Positions 1-46,251 of a stretch of DNA of 64,000 bases are shown one piece after another (the first letter of the stretch is position 1; every line of letters begins with the position of its first letter). Location of the stretch: contig JAZBQD010000019.1 in NCBI GenBank assembly GCA_036583965.1, forward strand, positions 17,065,585-17,129,584. The letters are read 5' to 3'. The notes below the pieces were generated by a model that was not told where the DNA came from, did no database searches, and was given only the letters and a program-made list of their open reading frames with translations. The DNA is from Prunella strophiata. Taxonomy: Eukaryota > Chordata > Aves > Passeriformes > Prunellidae. Position numbers and translations under genes: made by a program.

Positions 1-519
1 TATGTAGCTCTTCCTAAATGAAGGCTGCTCTGACAGTGTTTAGAGATTCCACAGTTCATATGAGGCTACTGTGTGCTTCTGCCAAGGGCCGTAACATAGT
101 TTGGGGTGGAGTGCAGCTTCCCCTTTCAGTGAGAAGGTGCCAGAAGTTTTTGATTTAAGCATATGGTGTACTTTCTTCACTAAAACAGCAATGTGCTTAG
201 CTCAGAAGTACTTAATTCTAAAACTCAGTGATACCCTTTTGATAGCAGAGTTGGTAGAATGCCATTTAAGTGTTATTTGGATTTTAGGACTTTGAGCAGC
301 CCTAAATATGGGGAATCAATGGTTGTGATTCCTAGGAAATACAGCTGCAGTGTTACATTGCTTTCAGCACAAGATTGTCTACCATGATTAGCTATACTTA
401 ATTGAAGTTGTTCTGGATATACTGATCAACACTAACAATAATTTCTTAATCATTAATGAATTGTGTAAATTTTTATCTGCCTTCCTATTTACTTCTATAT
501 GGATTTTTTGTATTGTTTT

Positions 520-531
<12 letters not shown>

Positions 532-579
<48 letters not shown>
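532..579. repeat. (AT)n microsatellite
   Basis: 48 bases of uninterrupted AT dinucleotide, preceded by a short CATA run from about 523. Likely polymorphic in length. Confidence 0.97.
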
Positions 580-583
<4 letters not shown>

Positions 584-1275
584 TTTCTAGTTCAGAATGG
601 TAACCTGATTCCTAGGCTAAATTATAGAAAGAAGAGCTCATATCTAATGTGGATAATAATGAAAAGAGTAGACAAGAATTGTTTATCAAAGCAAAGTGTA
701 TGGAATAAGAAACTGTCATTGAAGCATCTTGGAAGTTGTCCATATTTACATGACACTTCATGTAAATAAAGTGAAGTCATGAAAATAGGTGAGAAGTCCT
801 CCGTCCAAAAAACTCATATAGTCAGATGGGTAGAAAGTATGTCAGATAATGGCTGCAGTTGAGAAAATTAACTCAGGATTCATGAAAGCCCAACAAAAAA
901 GCCCAACATGAAAGCTTTGAACAAAATTTATGATCTGAGAGAAAGTAATGAAGAATCTCTGGGGAATTAAAAAAGAATGTAACATTTAATAAGGGAAGAA
1001 GGAGTGTTTGGGATAGACAGTGAGATAAATGATTGGTGTACAATACTGAGTGTCTGGGGGAAAAAAAGGAACAATATATGCCTGGCTATTTTTGAGCAGA
1101 TGGTCATGATCATCCTGAGTTTGGGTACCAAAAAGGGAATAAATATGTATGGGAGACAGATCTGTGCTACGAGTTCTTTGAAAAAAGGGTTGTCATCTGG
1201 TTTTGTGCATGTCTGGGTGTGGAATAGTGGTTCTGAAGAGAGAGAATTCTGGAGAGAGAATTCATACAGGATCAT

Positions 1276-1337
1276 AGCATGAGTCAGCTTGGAAGAGCCT
1301 TCAGAATAACTTCTAGTTCAACCTCCTGCTCACATGG
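1276..1337 (-). mobile_element. Possible CR1 3'-end fragment
   Basis: Reads like the antisense of a CR1 tail: CAGCTTGGAAGAGCC, then TTCTAGTTCAACCTCC. It is short and diverged, so this is a weak call. Confidence 0.3.
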
Positions 1338-3639
1338 GAATGAAAATGGTTGCAAACATTTTGATAAAGTTGAGCATATTCATGTTTGTGGTACAGACTA
1401 ACAGATTTTTGAAGTACTCAATTCTCTTGGGAATCTGTAATGCATGTATGTGTGTATAAAAATAAACTACAGAATATAAAATTGTATATATATTTTCACT
1501 CTTACCCTGATGCAGGTGTATGGGCATTCAAATTATTTTGGCTTAGGCTATTCTTAATCTTGCACTACGAACTAGGTTTGAATTGCCATCATCCTTACTT
1601 TTCCTCCTAATACATTTAATGAATGTACAACTGGTTCCAGCCTTCTGAGCCAAAAGAACTGCTTTTATGCAATTTAATGGGTGTAGCAAAACACTAAGGG
1701 ACAGGTAAGGTGAAAAAAAAGTGCATGAAAAAAGCACAGACATACCTTTGAGGACTTACCTATGGTTCTTTGAGGAAGAACCATAAAAATAAAATTAATG
1801 TTCTTTCTTCTCTACATGAAAATTAAATTTCCAATTGCTGTTATAGAGCTTACCTATGCATTCTTCCTCTTTTCAAAGTTGTGCAGCATACTGATGCTCT
1901 TAGGGTCAAAAGGAACAGCACATCAGCAGAATAACTGCAGTCTGTATGATAGGACTTTCACTGCTAGTAAGATAGAGGATTAAATTTTAATAAATATATA
2001 ATTGATTAGTCCCAGTTAATACAGTATTATGACTTAGTGATGGCATCCATAATTTAGGTATATTAGGTTGGGTTTTTTATAGGCTTAATAATCTTCAATG
2101 TGCTGAAAGGAGTGTAATAGTTGAGGACAGCAGGATTTCAGGTCATTATATTGTAGATTTTTTTTTAACTGTGTATTTATCAACTAACTTCAATGCCTGT
2201 CCTATCAGTTGTGTAGTGACAGCAATCAGCATTCTGGCAAAGAGGTGACATTGCCTACAACTCAAGCATTATACAAATTGTCTGGTGAATAAATTTTTCA
2301 ATATCAATAATGGATATCCATGTGATATTATTTACAAATTGAATTTTTCTAGAAAACTGAGGAAAGTTTATGGTCTCATTGGCAGCTGAATTAAAGTCAT
2401 TTTGCAGCACAAATGGAGATTGGAGAAAGGAAAATCTGTAGGCATCTCTGCTCAGTTGTTGGCAAAACATGGGGACTGAGGAAGATTTCTGGCAAGGTTG
2501 AAGACATTGAAAAATGCAGTTGTACAGTGAAAAAATGTGGGCTGCTAATGCCACTACAGCTCAGGTACTTGTGCAAGTGACAACAAAAGCTTTTTTATTT
2601 ATTTACTGGGCACAAAATAATGCTATTTTAGATTAATTTATGTAGGTAGTAAAGATGGGGAGGAAACTGGTTGTGTTTAAAGTAAAAACAGAACAGTCTT
2701 CTCTCCATCCCCACCTGGCTGAAAAATCAAAATGAAATGGAAGAATAAACAAAACTGTTTTGACAAATTTTTACAGAGCTTTTTTAATACTATAAGAACA
2801 AATATTGATAAGTTAGATATTAGGTAATTGAGGTAATAAATCAGAGGCTTAAACATGACAGAGATCTGGAATGTATCTAACACAGATACAAAAGAAAGGT
2901 CTGGAATTCACATTCCAAGCATGAAAGAGGGATGAGTAACCTTCACAGTCAGAGAATAAACAAGGAAAAGCTCTGTATAGAATGGAAAAGGAAACTGAAT
3001 GAATCAAGAAAGCTATGATTTGGAGTCTTGGAGATGCAGACTCAAGGTAGACTTGCCAAACCTAACTCATAGATAGATCTTGCAGAAGACTGAAACAAAA
3101 AGTAACAGACTATTTAGCAATATAGGCAGCAAATTGCAACTGGCACATAAAGAAGAGGAAGCCCTAAAGGTTTTGTTTAATCTAGTTGCATGCCCCAGCC
3201 TAATGAGTAATTTTGCAGCTTTCAGAACAGACAAAGACGTAGAAAGGAAAGTCAAAGCCAGAAGAGAATATACACAAAGTGAAAAGAACAGGTGGGATGG
3301 AAGCTAAACTAGGAAAGCTCAGCTTATTCCAAGGAATGGGGAGCATTACTGACTAGTGAAAAAAAACTAGGGAATGAAGTTTTATGGCTTGTGGTAGAGA
3401 TTTTAATCCACCTGTGGTATTGTGGTGGTGCTATATAACAAGCTTCACTTTTATTTTATAAACATTTGCTATATTTGCAGTTATTCTGTTAGTCTACAAA
3501 AACACACAAAGCTTTAAAATAAAGCTTGAAATTAATGAACAGTATGGAAATAAATGGAAGATGGGATAAAATGCAGTTCAAGTTTACCAAAGATAGACTG
3601 TGAGTGTATTTTAATGGCAGTAGAATTTTTATGATGGAA

Positions 3640-4500
3640 ACCTGTTAGGTACAATTAATTTTTAATCTCAGTAAAGCATTTGACAATGTTGCACTTGTGA
3701 GATTATTAGGTGAAATGGGAAATAGCACAAGAAATAAATAAGGAAGTGGCTAAAAGAGGCATGAGAATAGGTCTGTGCTGGAAAGGGGACTATGTGACCA
3801 AAGAGGGAGTTTAGTGGGGGCTCCTCATACCAACATTTGGTCAATATTATTTAACAAAGGCAATGATACAAAAATAAGAATGTGCTAATTGAACTTGCTG
3901 ATGGCAAAAACAGAGGCATTGCTCACAATGAACAATCTCAAAAATTTCAATCCTATAAAACAGGTGATCGATGGAAGTAAAGTTGAATTTAATACAGAAT
4001 AGAACGCCATGTCCTTAGGGATAAATAACAAAACTTTTCTGGTATAATAGGAGGAATTCATATAAGGGAAGCAATTGCTTGGAAATACCCAATTATAATT
4101 ATTCATTATGGTCATTATGAGCCACTAGCATGATTCAGCCAACTATATGCTAACTGCAGGGTTGTAGAATATTTCCAGTAGAGACTGAGAAGTACCACTG
4201 TGTCTTGAATACTGTGTACAATTCTAGTTCAGAATATGAACTGAGAACAGTGCAAAAATGCCAGTGGACTGAGCACTGAAAATTTTTTAATTGCTTAATG
4301 GCAGAGAGACTGAGTGGCATATGATTGCTGTCTGTGCATAGATCACATCCAGGTTAGCACCCTCATGAAGCAGAGAGCTATTTTAAGCCATAGGAAATTG
4401 CTGGCCCAGAAACAGATGGATATAAACATAAATGTAATTAAGGAGGAACTCAGGATGTTTCTAAGCATTGGAACTATCGTGATTCTGAACCTGTCTCTCT
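3640..4500 (+). mobile_element. Decayed CR1/L3-like LINE remnant
   Basis: The + strand retains a reverse-transcriptase-like LSKAFDNV near 3668, followed at plausible spacing by broken LINE-like text with many stops. An old, non-functional element. Subfamily and borders are uncertain. Confidence 0.4.
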
Positions 4501-7500
4501 ACAGGAGTTGTGGGTAGAAAAGCTCAACAAATTTGAATATTAAGTATTTGAACACACCTGTGTGGTGAGGTTTTCTGCAGAGAAGGCTGAACTCAGTGGC
4601 TCAGAGCATCCCTTCCAGACATGTCCACAAAAGGTTAGAGACAAGGGATAAATAACAAGACCAACTTTATTTTGGGGAAAAGCCTAATGAGAAATTAGCA
4701 TGGGTTTTACATAAGAAATCATTAAATCCAGGGAAAATGCAGAACTGCTAAATGCAGTAGAAAATGGAAAATCCTGACTGTTGGTGGAGCTTCTTTATTT
4801 TTAAAATATTGACTATTTAACCATGCTGTTTCATAGGCTGCATTTTGAAAGGTTCATTAGAATATGACTCCTTCTCTAAATTAACATCTGATCCTATGAT
4901 CCCAAGACACCAAAAAACCCACCTCATTACAGTAACTGGAAGCTTCACCTGTGGCTAGCACAATGAAGCCACAAAGTCGCCTCAAAATTATGCAGTAAGT
5001 TTAATGTTTTCTAACAAAATGGCATGTAACACTTGTTTTGATTTGAGAATAAAAAAGTATGTCAAGTGCATTTTTCTCACAGGAGGTTCTATTCCTGTGG
5101 TATTTTAAAAAGGTGGAAGAACTACAGGGTACAAAATATAAAAATAAGGGATGGATGTGGGGTGGGGTTTTTTGTTTGGTTGATTTGGTTTGCATTTTTT
5201 TAAGAACTAAAGTCCCTCACCTCTTTCCTCTGCAAAAAGAAACTGGATAAAATTGTATGGGTCTGGATAAGTACAGGAAGTTTTAATCATTCTGGATTTT
5301 TTAAAATTCTCTAGTCTTCAACCTGAGAGGCTTGTATAAAATGTTAGCAGGTCTCTCTAGGAAAAAAAATGCTTTGCTTATGTCTGCAAAATACCTTCTT
5401 CCTCTCCTACTGTGCTTTGTTCACAGTAAATGTACTGGGAACAATATTGACATTCTACTTTTTTTGGAATGATATAGAAACACAGACTTATATTCACATA
5501 TGCATACATGAATACATAGCAGAACTTAAAATACTTTACAAGTCTGAGGTTTATATCTATACACCCCACAGACCTGTCTAGAGTATGGCTTTGATCCAGA
5601 TTTTTTATATTAATTTTGTTGTTGTTTGTTTTGTATAATGGAACAGTGTACACATATTTCAAACTTGCCTACAGGATCAGTCTGACCATGGCTTCAATTT
5701 GAAGTTCAAGGCCAGCACTACCATGCAGCCTGAAAAAATCAAGTCAAAAAAACTTCTTTAAGTTTTTGAAGTGCAGCATCAGAATGTGTATCTGAACTGA
5801 ACCAGTTATCTTTATTACATATGTCCATCATAAATATACCTGCAATAACTGATCTACCCAGCAAGCATTTGATAGCCTAGCAAGCTTTTCATAGGTGAAG
5901 ATTTTACAGATAGGACTTGGATCAGTAAATAAACCACCAGATTTATTAAAGCATTAGAAAGACAGCCTGACAGCCTTTGTGAAAATATTAGCAATAATGC
6001 ATCAATCAACCTGTACATGTTTATTTTCTGTTTAATTTTATCTGCTTGAAGGAAAAATATTTGCACCTTTCCCATGTAATTTTATAGCCCTATTGTATTA
6101 ATAATTTACACTGCTAAGATTTTATTCAGGTATTGTTTATTACATTGTAAGAAGGCAGTAGAATTGCATTTTTTAAATGTAATTTTCAAAATCTCTGTAT
6201 AAAATACTCTAGGAAGCATAAACATACTGACCTGCAAAGTAGGTCCTTTGAGGAGAAAATATGACACACTAAATGTAATAGCAGTATTATACAATATCAT
6301 CACCTAGAATACTTATTGTGCAAGTAATATAATAGATAATTAAAAGTGATTGAAATCTGTTGCTAAATATGCAGCTACTGTGGTTTTGTCTGTAACATAA
6401 AAGGCTTGATGGTTTGCTTTTATTAGGATAGAACTGAAGAAACTGCTGAGCATTTCTTTAAACATCAAGAGGTCCTTTGGTCAGGCTTTTTAGTAAATCC
6501 TAAGGAAAAGTGTGGCTCAACTGCATTCAGGAAACCAATTTATTTAATACACTGGATATGTTGCAGAAAACTACATTTCATCAGCATGGGTACTGCTCCC
6601 TCAATAATACAAGGAAATGTCAAAGCAGGAGATTTTACCACAGAGCCAACTCCTACAAATGTTAAATAGTAACTATTTGAGCAAAAATCTAAAAGCAACA
6701 TTCACACAAGTTTAACTTCATTTGTGATAATGTAAGATAACTGCTTTTAATTTTGTAATAGTAGTGTAAAATATGTTTGGTTGGGTTTTTTCTTTGTCAC
6801 AGTAACAGATGTATGGCAACAATAACAGTTTGTTAATGTGTCCTTCTCTTTAGCCATAATTTGGTGTAACTTTCAGGAACACAGCATAAATCTGTGTTTA
6901 GGATTCTTATAAACTCTCTCTTTGGTCATTTGCTGTACTCTCAAAGAGCACATTTTCTGTATTCTCTTTATTGAGAAGCCATTAACTACCATCACTGTGA
7001 GCAGCTCAGAGACAATGTGAAAAATTTCATTCAGCAAATAAACTGAATGCTTTTTTATTAAATCTATTTAGTTTATCTTGCACTAGAGCATAAAGAAGCT
7101 TGAAAGGGCTTTGAGTCTCGCTCATAAGGGAAGAGGGAAATAGTTATTCTTCTGTAGATAGGTGGTAGTTTTCCCATTGCAGAAGTATGCAGAATAAACA
7201 TTTACAGATTTCAGGAACTATCCAAATATGATTATAAGAAATATTTCCATTAACAGAAGAGTTCTGACTCAACTTTCTCAATAGGTCAGTCTCCCAGTGT
7301 GAACTGCACGCATATTGGAGTTTTGCTCCCACTCAAAATCCTGCTCTGAGTTCCCACCTGTTCTCATTTGATTTGCAGTAATGCAATAACCTGTAACCCT
7401 CTTTTAAATTTGGTTGATACTGACGATGAGTTCTAAAACTACCTGGAGAAATTATGCCAGGCAGACAGAAAGACAACTGCAGGTTGCAAAATTACATACA

Positions 7501-7919
7501 TTTTCTGTTCTCAGGATAAAGGCTAAAATGTGCATGTGGAAAGGTAATTATTTTTTAATTCTCTCTTCAAAATTGGTCATGTGCATCTTTTAGATGTCTT
7601 CCCTATCTTCTGTATGAATTCTTGGTGGATACATATTTCTATATATTACATACTACATTTTCTACATTCTGTTTTACTACAAAACTTCATTGATGAGAAC
7701 ATACCTGAACAAAAACTTGGCTCCACATCAGTAGGTGAGTGTACACTTAAAGCCAAACTTTCCAAGTTGGCAATCAGGCCCCACTCATTTGGTGACTTCC
7801 AGACTATCAGTGTCCATGGTCACTGCTGGGTTCTGAATCCTCTTCTCTCTGCACTTATCCCCTGTTGATGAATAGCATTTTATGAACTAATAAACTTAAG
7901 GTAGGAAACAAGGATTAAG

Positions 7920-8420
7920 AAATAGTTTTAGAGTTTTCTAAAGGATGAAGTCATCAACATCTAAAAACAGGCTGCAAATGCAGTGACTGTAGAGTTGACA
8001 AAGTGTGCAGATGGTGCAAAGGTATTCACACAATCAACTGGAAATCTGACTGAGAAAGGTCACTGAAGTATTTAAAAGATGAATTATAAAATGACCAAAA
8101 AATCAGTTTGGTAGATGTGAAGCAGTGTGTGTAGGGAAGCTAATCCTATCATCTACACACAGTAGTTACCTGTTATCTTTTGCCAATTACAAATGGTCTC
8201 TTGACAGATACTGGAGCTCAGAAGAAGACAAAAGCCTAAGAGAATGATCAGAAGGCATTGGAAAAGGAGCACAAAACAAACCAGTCTCATAATTCCATAT
8301 AATCCCTAAACTCACTGTACACCTTAATCATTACATGAAATTCTGGTCATGCATTAGTATTAGTAAGAATTAGAAGAACTAAAGAAATTCAACAAGGAGA
8401 ACATTATGGAGTGGCTTTAA
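7920..8420 (+). mobile_element. Possible old LINE fragment
   Basis: Order and wording such as TGCAGATGGTGCAAAGG and a later 'ATTCTGGTCATGCA' stretch resemble the 3' half of an ancient CR1/L3-type ORF2, heavily decayed. Could be chance. Confidence 0.25.
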
Positions 8421-8572
8421 CATACAAAGCAAATAGGCAAACTTTTCACTCGAAGAAGAATAGTGAAGTAGAATAGTGAAGTATATTAATAGGATATAAA
8501 AATTTGCAGAAAAAGTGAATAGGGTGCTTATTTTTTCCTCACAATGCAAGAATCAGGCATTGGCTAGAGGGA

Positions 8573-8591
8573 AAAAAAAAAAAAAAAAAAG
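8573..8591 (+). repeat. Poly-A tract
   Basis: Run of A following GAGGG at the left shoulder of the CpG island. It might be the tail of the decayed element to its left, or a plain simple repeat. Confidence 0.8.
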
Positions 8592-9107
8592 GAAATACTG
8601 TTTCAGACAATACATAATTAAGAAGCGGAACATCCTGTCCAAGAAAGCACAAAGTGAAAAGCATAAAAAATTATTTTTCCAGTTCCTTTGTGGAGGGCAG
8701 GCTCATGGATGCTGTCAGGCACGCCTGGGTGGCTCCCGGTGGGAGGCTGAGGAGGGCCCGGCTGCAGGAGCTTATTTTGTGCCGGTGCCCCGCTGGCACA
8801 GGCTGCCAGCGGCCGGCTCTCCGGGCACACATGGGCACCAGCAGAAAGGCCATGGTGCCCGGCCTCTCACAGCAGCACCTCTGACACAGCCGAGCATTCC
8901 CGTCTGCGGAGAGAGACACCGCTCGGCTGCTCCGTCCTGGGGAGCTTCATGAGGGAAAACTGCATCCCGCCTCTTCCCGCAGCAGTTCCCTGCTCCAGTC
9001 CCGCAGTGCGGCGGCGGAGGGCGCATGATAGGCGGAGGCCCACAGAAAGCCGCCCACAGAAAGCCGCTCGCCAGCAGCCACCCCATTGCGGAGCTTCCCT
9101 CCCCCAG

Positions 9108-9119
9108 CCGCCATCTTGG
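9108..9119 (-). promoter_or_regulatory. YY1 motif, upstream copy
   Basis: CCGCCATCTTGG, the reverse complement of the YY1 consensus AAGATGGCGG. It lies about 90 bp before the NRDE2 ATG. Confidence 0.65.
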
Positions 9120-9133
9120 GGCCGGGCGGAAGA

Positions 9134-9152
9134 ACTACCGTTCCCAGCGCGC
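9134..9152 (+). promoter_or_regulatory. ZNF143/THAP11-type motif
   Basis: ACTACCGTTCCCAGCGCGC closely resembles the ACTACAATTCCCAGCATGC class of promoter elements bound by ZNF143 and THAP11/HCFC1. It lies between two YY1 motifs, with an ETS-like GCGGAAGA immediately before it. The assignment rests on motif likeness only. Confidence 0.6.
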
Positions 9153-9163
9153 TCGGCGCCGCG

Positions 9164-9177
9164 GCGCCATCTTGCCG
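9164..9177 (-). promoter_or_regulatory. YY1 motif, downstream copy
   Basis: GCGCCATCTTGCCG, a second YY1-type CCATCTTG element. It lies about 34 bp before the NRDE2 ATG, where YY1 sites often mark the start of transcription or the 5' UTR. Confidence 0.6.
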
Positions 9178-9210
9178 CCGGCAGCGCGGGCGGGGGGCGG
9201 CGGCCGAGAC

Positions 9211-34858
<25,648 letters not shown>

Positions 34859-35221
34859 AAACTACCAGAAGTACAGAAGCTGCTTCCAAAGCTAACAATT
34901 AGATCCATTTCCATACAGGAACTCTGTTGGGACTTGGGTACTATGTACTTGGTATTTTTTGATGTTAAGTATTTTATATAAATCCCTATCAAAATGGAGT
35001 TCTACCACCTGCAAGTATTCTGGAATCAAAGACTACATTGTTCCCACAATAATGGATCCATTTCCCTGAAGTATTGCTGGCTCCCACAGAAGGATAGCCC
35101 TCTTTAAATAGCCTCCTGTTGGAAGTTGCCTGCATTTCTTATTCTATTGTTTGATTTACATTCCCTAGGGTTCAGTAGAGGTTCAGTACATGCCAACTAT
35201 GGCTTGGTGAGCAGCACAGGA

Positions 35222-35227
35222 AATAAA
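35222..35227 (+). terminator. Candidate NRDE2 poly(A) signal
   Basis: First canonical AATAAA on the + strand after the NRDE2 stop, about 365 nt downstream. Other candidates are ATTAAA at 35507 and AATAAA at 37153 and 37220. Which is used cannot be told from sequence. Confidence 0.45.
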
Positions 35228-36423
35228 CATCTGCCAAATGGATGTTCCACTGTCCTCCAGTTGGCAGACTTCAGTAATTTCCTTCAGCAAGGTATGGCTG
35301 TGCATGTGCAACTGCCAAGTCAAACAGCCATTACATCTGTACATATACTGTGAGTAAAAGCTAAATTTTTGTTTGAGCAGGCACCTATTTTGGTATGTTT
35401 AGACAGATGACCATTTAAATGTAAATATTTCTGAAAAATATACCTGAATATTTGAAAATTCAAAAGTAACTTGTTTTTTATGTATTAATTTAATATAACT
35501 GAGTGTATTAAAAAAGAAAATATATCCATAATGCATCTCTAAGCAGCTCACTTCTAAACAAATTTTTGTAATTGATTACTGGCTTTGACTCAAATCCAGG
35601 CAATTGTAAGAGAAGTAGAGGTTTGATCTGTATTTGATTCTCATCAAGAAGGCATAGTTCTCTATGATTATTTAAAAAGTAGCTTATATTCCAAGAGGCT
35701 TTTAGCAACCTCCTAGAGAAGTAATATGAAATATGGTAACAATTTAAAGATACAGTTATTCTATGTATTTATTTTGTAAAACAAAACATGCTGAAACATG
35801 GAAAGGATTGTTTAGCATCCCTACTCTTGAGACCCAAGGACTCAGAAACTAGATTTTCATCTGAAACAAGAATATCTGCAGCCACAGAATACCCAAAACT
35901 GCTTCAGACATTTTTCATGAGAAAACTAATTGTCACTAGCAGCACTAAAGCAATTGGGAGCATCCAGCTGGTGAGATCCTATTACACATGAAATTGTGTC
36001 TGAACCAACATGTACAACTTCTAGCTTGGGTTTGCCATCATGATAGAAGATAGAATACACTTTAGTCCAGGCTGCATTTCATTTATGCCTTTCTAAAATT
36101 ATTTTAAATAATGCAGGGAATATGTATAATTTTAAATGGCATTACAGCACTTCTGAAGAGCCTTATAATATTGATTTAGTTGCAAGTGATGCTGGTTTTG
36201 TTGCAATTAGTCTTTGTGAAAAATATGGTTTATTTTTTAAAATCTTTACTTTCTACAAAAATGACAGAGCTCCTGAATTGGAGGTAGAAGTTACTCTGTA
36301 CCCTGAACAGTAAGATGACGAATTATGCTTTGTTAATGCTTTCCCATCACAGCAGAATGCCATTTCCTCTAAAGCCCTGAAAGGGCCATGGGGAGGGGAG
36401 AAGCTTGATTGTGCTCCTGCTTA

Positions 36424-36560
36424 GAGTCACAGAGGAGCCCAGGTTGAGAGGGACCTTGAAAGATCATCTGGTCCAGCCTTTTGTGGGGCAGGGAGCCTAG
36501 ATGAGATTAACAAGCTCTCTCTGCAGTCACATTTGAAAACTTCCAGTGATGGCAGCAACA
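36424..36560 (-). mobile_element. CR1 3'-end fragment between NRDE2 and PSMC1
   Basis: Antisense CR1 tail: GAGAGGGACCTTGAAAGATC, then ATCTGGTCCAGCC, and CTTCCAGTGATGGCAGC further on. It lies in the convergent interval between the two genes. Confidence 0.75.
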
Positions 36561-38321
36561 ACTTCTGTATCTGTCACTTTTCTGTTCTTCCATGCATCCT
36601 GTCCCAAGTCCTTTTCTTTGCAGTTTCTTCCAAAGCAGCACTTGGGCTGCTTCCTTCCTTTTGATGGTCAGAGGCTTCCTGGAGCAGATCCTGCCTTTTA
36701 ATTCAGTCCCCAGTAGCTTTCCTGTCCTTGTGGGGAGTATACTTGCTGTTCACTTTCTCCTGCTATTTATTACTTTCTTCTCGTCAAGTTCAGAAACTGG
36801 CAAAAGTGGCAGCAGTTAAATTCTGCTGCAAAAGCTAAGAACTGTTTCAAATGTGTGTTTTTTAGTTCCTGTGGTGGCAGACAGGGTACTGGAAGAGGGT
36901 GCTTGGTTCATTTAATGCAATGCAGCTGTTCTTCAGGGAGCTGAACCCATCTGTCTGTGGCTGTTGCTTTGAGGCAGCAGTAACAGCCCTGTCCCTAATA
37001 AAAAGTGCCTTGCTTGCCATGCATGTCATAAAGCTCTTCAGCCCCTCAAGCAACTGTGACATCAACTGCCATGATTAGAAAGTGCTAAAAAATCCCTAGC
37101 TTTTTGTGACCTTTCCAAGGAGACACATCTCCTAAGGTTTATAAGAATGGGTAATAAAACTTGTTTTTCCAGCTCCAGATGAAAAACAATTCTATTTCAG
37201 GATTCTGTCATCCAGATTAAATAAAGGACTCCATTCATCTGTAGGGTTCATTTTTAACAATGAGCCACATAATTTTTACACAGAAAAATAAAATCCCTTG
37301 GCCCTGCTGCTGCCATTGTTGTTGGAGCACTGGCAGTGAGTGAAGGCACTGCTCTGGCTGTAACTCTCCACTGTCTGTTACTGGCCTGCACTTGCTCCCA
37401 CAGAAAGTTCCCAGAACAAAGACTGCACATTGCATAACTGGTTTGCATGTGGAACTTTATATAAACCTTAAAGATCACATGTACAACATTTGGAAATGAA
37501 TTACTTAGAACAAGCCCTTCACAGAAGTGTACCACACAGGATACTTCATAAGTAGTACATGCATGGCTGCAACGGAGCCAACAGCCACCGAGCCCCCATG
37601 GGAATGGAGCTGTAGGCAACAGAATTGGCCAGAGGGGAAGAATTCAAGGTTCTGCTGTAGAACACCGAGCCTGGGACATGTAGTTAGGATTTCTCTGTGC
37701 ACATCTGCTGCCTGCCAGACCCTGCACCTCTAGCACTGGGGCTGGTGCTTTGTGAGTGTGCACATCCTGCCATGGGCAGCATGGGGCCCTTGAACCTGTT
37801 CCTACTGTGTTTGTTCTTTTCAGAGACATTCTGATGTTTATCTAACTAAATCCTTTAGGGAAGAATTTGTAAACTCTAATCTTACAAGTACCCTATCCAA
37901 ACATGTTTAGATGTTTAAGGTAAGATTACTAATGAGCATCCACCTTGCTCCCTTAGAGATGAGTACCTTTAAAGTGTGTCTCAGTGTTACTCACAGTTGC
38001 ACACTTGTCATTGATTTTCATGTATAAATGACTGATGACACTGAGGTTACTCAGAAGTGACACTTGTCCTAGTTAGCCCCTAAAAAGAGATATTAGAAAG
38101 TAATCAAGAACAACAGCAATGCTAGAGTAGTTGTAAGAGACTGCTATGCCTAAGGAGGACTAAGATTTGGGGCACCTGCATTGCTCCCTGCCCACATGGT
38201 GTGGATCAGAGACAAGCACTTGGGTCACCAGCACTTTTTCTTGAAAGTCAGCAAACACAACAGACAGTTTCATGTAAATAGCAGGGCTTTGCCACCAAAA
38301 CAGTTCAATTCAAATAAATGT

Positions 38322-38327
38322 TTTATT
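38322..38327 (-). terminator. Candidate PSMC1 poly(A) signal
   Basis: TTTATT on the + strand, read as AATAAA on the minus strand, lies about 140 nt past the PSMC1 stop. It is the first canonical signal in that direction and predicts a short 3' UTR ending near 38300. Confidence 0.7.
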
Positions 38328-38465
38328 GGGAAGTGAAGAGTTACACTGACTGAAAACCCACAACCCACCAGCCTTTAACCTGTTCATGAATGCAAACTAG
38401 CTGTGTGGTTTTAAGACTCTCACCATCACAGAAAGTTCTGTACAGTTCCCAAAGAGACAGATGAC

Positions 38466-46200
<7,735 letters not shown>

Positions 46201-46240
46201 GGCGCCGCCGCCGCCCGGAACCGCCGCACCCCGCGGGCCG

Positions 46241-46251
46241 CGCCGCGTCAC
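46241..46251 (-). promoter_or_regulatory. Antioxidant-response-type element (ARE)
   Basis: On the minus strand GTGACGCGGCG fits the ARE consensus RTGASNNNGCR. It lies 41-51 bp upstream of the PSMC1 ATG. Proteasome subunit genes are known to be induced together through such elements by NFE2L1 when proteasome activity falls. Use of this copy is inferred. Confidence 0.5.

Larger units (their letters stand above)
1..8689. other. Intergenic region upstream of NRDE2
   Basis: AT-rich DNA with only short ORFs that match nothing I know. It contains the (AT)n microsatellite and the weak LINE remnants listed separately. I see no exon, RNA gene or clear promoter. Human gene order suggests CALM1 lies further left. 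Confidence 0.7.
34859..38465. other. Convergent 3' interval of NRDE2 and PSMC1
   Basis: Holds the NRDE2 3' UTR (with poly(A) candidates from 35222 to 37225), a CR1 fragment, and the short PSMC1 3' UTR from the other side. No further coding sequence seen. Confidence 0.7.
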
